15,345 bases of DNA from Pseudomonadota bacterium (GTDB taxonomy: Bacteria; Pseudomonadota; Gammaproteobacteria; Burkholderiales; Sulfuriferulaceae): assembly GCA_021790625.1 (NCBI GenBank), contig JAJYGL010000258.1:1-15345 (forward strand), written 5' to 3'. The position numbers and the translations under genes are program-made. Below the pieces are notes generated by a model. It had not been told where the DNA came from. It did no database searches and saw only the letters and a list, made by a program, of their open reading frames with translations. This document shows positions 12,523 through 15,345 of this stretch, piece after piece; position 1 is the stretch's first letter, and the number at the start of each line of letters is the position of its first letter.

Positions 12523-13443
12523 TCAGATTACTTTGCCGAGCAGCAGATATTCCATCAGCGCTTTTTGGGTATGCAGGCGATTTTCGGCTTCTTGCCAGAC
12601 CACGCTCTGCGGGCCGTCGATGACGTCGGCACTGACCTCTTCACCCCGGTGTGCGGGCAGGCAGTGCATAAACAATGCGTTAGGTGCTGCAACAGCCATC
12701 ATGTCGGCATCGACCTGCCAGTCTTGAAAATCGCGGGTGCGTTCTTCATTTTCGGCTTCGAATCCCATGCTGGTCCAGACGTCGGTGGTGACCAGATCGG
12801 CGCCACGGCAGGCGTCCATGGGGTCATCAAACTGTTCGTAATGGGTGGTGTCGTATAGACCCGCGCGTTCAGGTTCGACTTCGTATTCCGGTGGTGTTGA
12901 GACATGAACGTTAAAATCGAGGGTCACTGCGGCCTGTAGCCAGGTATTACACATGTTGTTGGAGTCGCCAATCCATGCCACGGTTTTGCCGCGAATGTCG
13001 CCGTGATGTTCGATAAAGGTAAAAATATCCGCCATAATCTGGCACGGATGATATTCATTGGTCAAGCCATTGATGACAGGTACACGCGAATGGGCGGCGA
13101 AACGCTCGATGATCTCCTGTTCGAAAGTGCGAATCATGACAATATCGACCATGCGGGAGATGACTTTCGCTGCATCTTCTACTGGTTCACCGCGCCCAAG
13201 TTGGGTATCGCGGGTGTTGAGATAAATCGCCGAACCGCCCAGTTGGTGCATGCCGGCTTCGAATGACAGCCGTGTACGCGTGGACTGTTTCTCAAAAATC
13301 ATCGCCAGCGTACGGTCGGCAAGTGGATGGTAAGGCTGATATTGTTTGAACAGGGCTTTGATATGGGCTGTACGTTGAAACAGCCAGGTATATTCTTCGG
13401 CGCTGAAGTCTTGAAATTGTAGATAGTGCCGGATTGTCGTCAT
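12523..13443 (-). CDS. argF: Ornithine carbamoyltransferase
   Basis: Transfers the carbamoyl group from carbamoyl phosphate to ornithine to give citrulline. All the signature motifs are present in a 306-residue protein of normal length: the carbamoyl phosphate site STRTR (54-58), HPCQ (132-135), the ornithine loop DVWTSMG (221-227) and HCLP (260-263). The true start is the ATG at 13443, overlapping the argD stop by four bases (ATGA), with AGGAAAA upstream. The frame stays open further upstream inside argD, but that extension is spurious. The overlap implies translational coupling with argD. Confidence 0.98.
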   Translation of the reverse strand: MTTIRHYLQFQDFSAEEYTWLFQRTAHIKALFKQYQPYHPLADRTLAMIFEKQSTRTRLSFEAGMHQLGGSAIYLNTRDTQLGRGEPVEDAAKVISRMVDIVMIRTFEQEIIERFAAHSRVPVINGLTNEYHPCQIMADIFTFIEHHGDIRGKTVAWIGDSNNMCNTWLQAAVTLDFNVHVSTPPEYEVEPERAGLYDTTHYEQFDDPMDACRGADLVTTDVWTSMGFEAENEERTRDFQDWQVDADMMAVAAPNALFMHCLPAHRGEEVSADVIDGPQSVVWQEAENRLHTQKALMEYLLLGKVI

Positions 13444-14621
13444 GCGTTGTTTTCCTGTAAAAATTGGCGCACGAGCGGAATCAGGATGTCTGTCAGTTGT
13501 TGGGCTTCTGCAAGATTCATGATAAGTGGGGGTAGCAGGCGTATCACCCGTTCCGCGGTAACGTTGATGAGCAGACCTTGTTCCAGTGCGCGAGCGACCA
13601 GCGTGGCGCAAGGACGGTCAAGTTCGATACCGATCATCAGGCCAATACCGCGTATGGACAGCACGCTGGGTTCCGTGGCAAATTCGCGGCTGAATGTTTC
13701 GCGCAAGAAATTACCTGTACGCGTGGCGTTGGCAGGCAGGTCGGCGGCTTCCAGCGCGGTCAAGGTAGCAAGTCCTGCGGTACAGGCGAGCGGATTGCCG
13801 CCGAAAGTCGACCCATGATTGCCAGGTTTGAAGGTGTTGGCGGCTTCACCGTGTGCCAGACAGGCGCCGATAGGAACGCCTGAGCCCAATCCTTTGGCCA
13901 GTGTCAGTACGTCTGGCAGGATATCGGTGTGCTGGAAAGCAAACAGTTTGCCGGTGCGGCCAATGCCGGTCTGTACTTCATCCAGCATGAGCAGCCAACC
14001 GTGGGCGTCACAGGTCTTGCGCAATTGGTGCAGATAGTTGGCATTTGGTATCTGGATTCCACCTTCGCCTTCGATTGGTTCAACCAGAATGGCAACGATG
14101 TCGGCATTGTGTTCGGCAACATGATGGATGGCAGTCATGTCATTGTAGGGAACACGTACAAATCCTGTCATTAGAGGCTCGAAACCGGCCTGTACCTTTC
14201 GGTTACCGGTGGCTGACAAGGTGGCCATTGTCCGGCCATGGAATGAATTTTCCATGACGATAATATTGGGTAAGGCGATCCCTTTGTGGTGCCCATACAA
14301 ACGCGCCAGTTTGATGGCGGCTTCATTGGCTTCGCAACCAGAGTTGCAGAAGAATACATTGTCCATCGCGGACAATTGGCATAGACGTTCTGCCAGCTGC
14401 TCCTGACGCCGAATCTGGTAAATATTGGCGGTGTGGATGAGTTGATTTGCCTGTTCGCAAAGGGCACTGACCAGCGCTGGGTGCTTGTGTCCGAGGCCAT
14501 TGACAGCGATGCCTGCCAACCCATCCAGATAGCGTTTCCCGTTTTCATCCCATAACCAGACGCCATCACCATGGGAAAAGGCTACGGGCTGCCGTGCGTA
14601 GGTATTCATCAGATAGGTCAT
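13440..14621 (-). CDS. argD: Acetylornithine/succinyldiaminopimelate aminotransferase
   Basis: A PLP-dependent class III aminotransferase of 393 residues that converts N-acetylglutamate semialdehyde to N-acetylornithine with glutamate as donor; many homologues also serve lysine synthesis. Motifs: YLDGLAGIAVNGLGH (31-45), FFCNSGCEANEAAIKLAR (90-107), NSFHGRTMATLSATG, the PLP-contacting LDEVQTGIGRTG (213-224), and the Schiff-base lysine Lys243 in TLAKGLGSGVPIGA. GSTFGGNPLAC follows as expected. The ATG at 14621 has no strong ribosome binding site. It is the first gene of the argD-argF-argG run; the 160-bp gap upstream holds the sodB terminator. I could not find a confident promoter or ARG box. 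Confidence 0.97.
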   Translation of the reverse strand: MTYLMNTYARQPVAFSHGDGVWLWDENGKRYLDGLAGIAVNGLGHKHPALVSALCEQANQLIHTANIYQIRRQEQLAERLCQLSAMDNVFFCNSGCEANEAAIKLARLYGHHKGIALPNIIVMENSFHGRTMATLSATGNRKVQAGFEPLMTGFVRVPYNDMTAIHHVAEHNADIVAILVEPIEGEGGIQIPNANYLHQLRKTCDAHGWLLMLDEVQTGIGRTGKLFAFQHTDILPDVLTLAKGLGSGVPIGACLAHGEAANTFKPGNHGSTFGGNPLACTAGLATLTALEAADLPANATRTGNFLRETFSREFATEPSVLSIRGIGLMIGIELDRPCATLVARALEQGLLINVTAERVIRLLPPLIMNLAEAQQLTDILIPLVRQFLQENNA

Positions 14622-14696
14622 GATTATGGCTCAACCATTTGAAAATATTGAAATCTTTTAATTAATGTTCGGTGTTGCGTTTAATGCTGCCGTCAA

Positions 14697-14730
14697 AAAC
14701 AACAGGGCGACTTGCGCCGCCCTGTTGTTT
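14697..14730 (-). terminator. Rho-independent terminator of sodB
   Basis: A perfect 13-bp stem, AAACAACAGGGCG (14697-14709) with CGCCCTGTTGTTT (14718-14730), encloses an 8-base loop. On the minus strand it ends in a T run (GTTGTTTTTGAC), so it stops transcripts of sodB about 55 bp after its stop codon and insulates argD. The remaining spacer to argD is AT-rich with no other feature. Confidence 0.88.
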
Positions 14731-14784
14731 GCAATGTGTTTGCAACAATGCGATGGCATTAGCCACCTTATTTATTTTTCTGCG

Positions 14785-15345
14785 TCAGGCAGAAAAGTTG
14801 GCGGATACAAACTGCCAGTTTACCAGATTCCAGAAGGCTTCGACATACTTTGGACGCGCGTTGCGATAATCCACGTAGTAGGCGTGTTCCCAAACGTCAC
14901 AGGTCAACAATGCTTTCTGGTTGCTGGTCATGGGGGTGGCGGCATTGCTGGTGGAAACAATTTCCAGATCACCTGCAGGCGTTTTGACCAGCCATGCCCA
15001 GCCAGAGCCGAAGGTGCCAATGGCTGCTTTGGTAAACGCTTCTTTGAAGGCGTCAAATGAGCCCCATTTGGCGTTGATGGCGGCAGCCAGCGCGCCCTGT
15101 GGTGCCCCACCCCCATTGGGGGAGAGGCAGTTCCAGTAAAATGAGTGGTTCCATACTTGAGCGGCATTGTTGAAAATGCCGCCTGTGGATTTTTTGATGA
15201 TGTCTTCCAGCGTCATGTCGGCAAATTCGGTGCCGGGAATCAGGTTGTTCAGGTTGGTGACATAGGTTTGATGATGCTTGCCATAATGGTATTCCAGCGT
15301 TTCGGCCGAGATGTGTGGTTGCAGCGCATCTTTGGCATAAGGCAG
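14785..15345 (-). CDS. sodB: Superoxide dismutase (Fe), missing only the first few codons
   Basis: The last 186 codons of an iron superoxide dismutase, which disproportionates superoxide to oxygen and peroxide. The reading at the right edge begins LPYAKDALQPHISAETLEYH. The metal ligands of the family are present: His in EYHYGKHHQTY, His in QVWNHSFYWN, and Asp and His in DVWEHAYY. The NNAAQVWNHSFYW stretch with its Gln, plus the close similarity to E. coli SodB throughout, favours the Fe over the Mn type. About six to eight N-terminal residues lie outside the window, so the start and promoter cannot be seen. A strong terminator follows the gene. Confidence 0.97.
   Translation of the reverse strand: MPYAKDALQPHISAETLEYHYGKHHQTYVTNLNNLIPGTEFADMTLEDIIKKSTGGIFNNAAQVWNHSFYWNCLSPNGGGAPQGALAAAINAKWGSFDAFKEAFTKAAIGTFGSGWAWLVKTPAGDLEIVSTSNAATPMTSNQKALLTCDVWEHAYYVDYRNARPKYVEAFWNLVNWQFVSANFSA

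Noticed and set aside
13444..13611. 56-codon upstream extension of argF
   Set aside because: It lies within argD, shows no OTCase homology, and the ATG at 13443 has a good ribosome binding site and the standard N-terminus.
14631..14700. TTGACG just past the sodB terminator as the argD -35 element
   Set aside because: No acceptable -10 hexamer at 16-18 bp on the minus strand, so a promoter could not be assigned.

Overview
The window is about 15.3 kb of chromosomal DNA of mid GC content, with two short AT-rich patches. It most resembles a betaproteobacterium, perhaps of the Nitrosomonadales/Gallionellaceae type. That placement is inference from remembered family distributions: a DUF3579 gene convergent with rpsT, an RpfE-like protein behind nadC, the argD-argF-argG order, the YajQ and PpnP neighbours, and Fe-type SodB. 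Species cannot be told.

Layout. (1) 1-742: the 5' end of a class II aldolase gene on the minus strand, then about 500 bp of intergenic DNA with palindromes and a decayed repeat (R1). (2) 743-3460: two plus-strand genes, a secreted S1/P1-type nuclease and an EAL-CBS-GGDEF protein. Both have a possible PhoB-type box at a plausible distance from a -10 element. (3) 3472-7103: a tight minus-strand operon running PilT-like ATPase, proline-rich secreted protein, nadC, RpfE/phosphoglycerate-mutase-like protein. (4) 7104-8340: an accessory-looking segment with an AT-rich tract, a second repeat copy (R2) and a vapX-vapD toxin-antitoxin pair. (5) 8398-8793: rpsT with its promoter and terminator. (6) 8838-14621: a long minus-strand run of argD, argF, argG, ppnP, a DUF599 membrane protein, yajQ, a CBS protein and a DUF3579 protein. 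(7) 14697-15345: the sodB terminator and all but the first few codons of sodB.

How it works together. The arg genes carry three steps of arginine synthesis: acetylornithine transamination, ornithine to citrulline, and citrulline to argininosuccinate. nadC makes the NAD precursor nicotinate mononucleotide. The nuclease could release nucleotides and phosphate outside the cytoplasm. The EAL-CBS-GGDEF protein probably makes c-di-GMP or senses it through a degenerate EAL domain. The PilT-like ATPase may belong to a surface-motility or pilus function.

Most of the window is ordinary housekeeping DNA. The less explained parts are the R1/R2 repeat pair, the three-half-site palindrome at 416-443, the mixed PilT-like/nadC operon with its unrecognised secreted protein, and the vapXD segment abutting R2. 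I did not find a clearly new multi-gene system.
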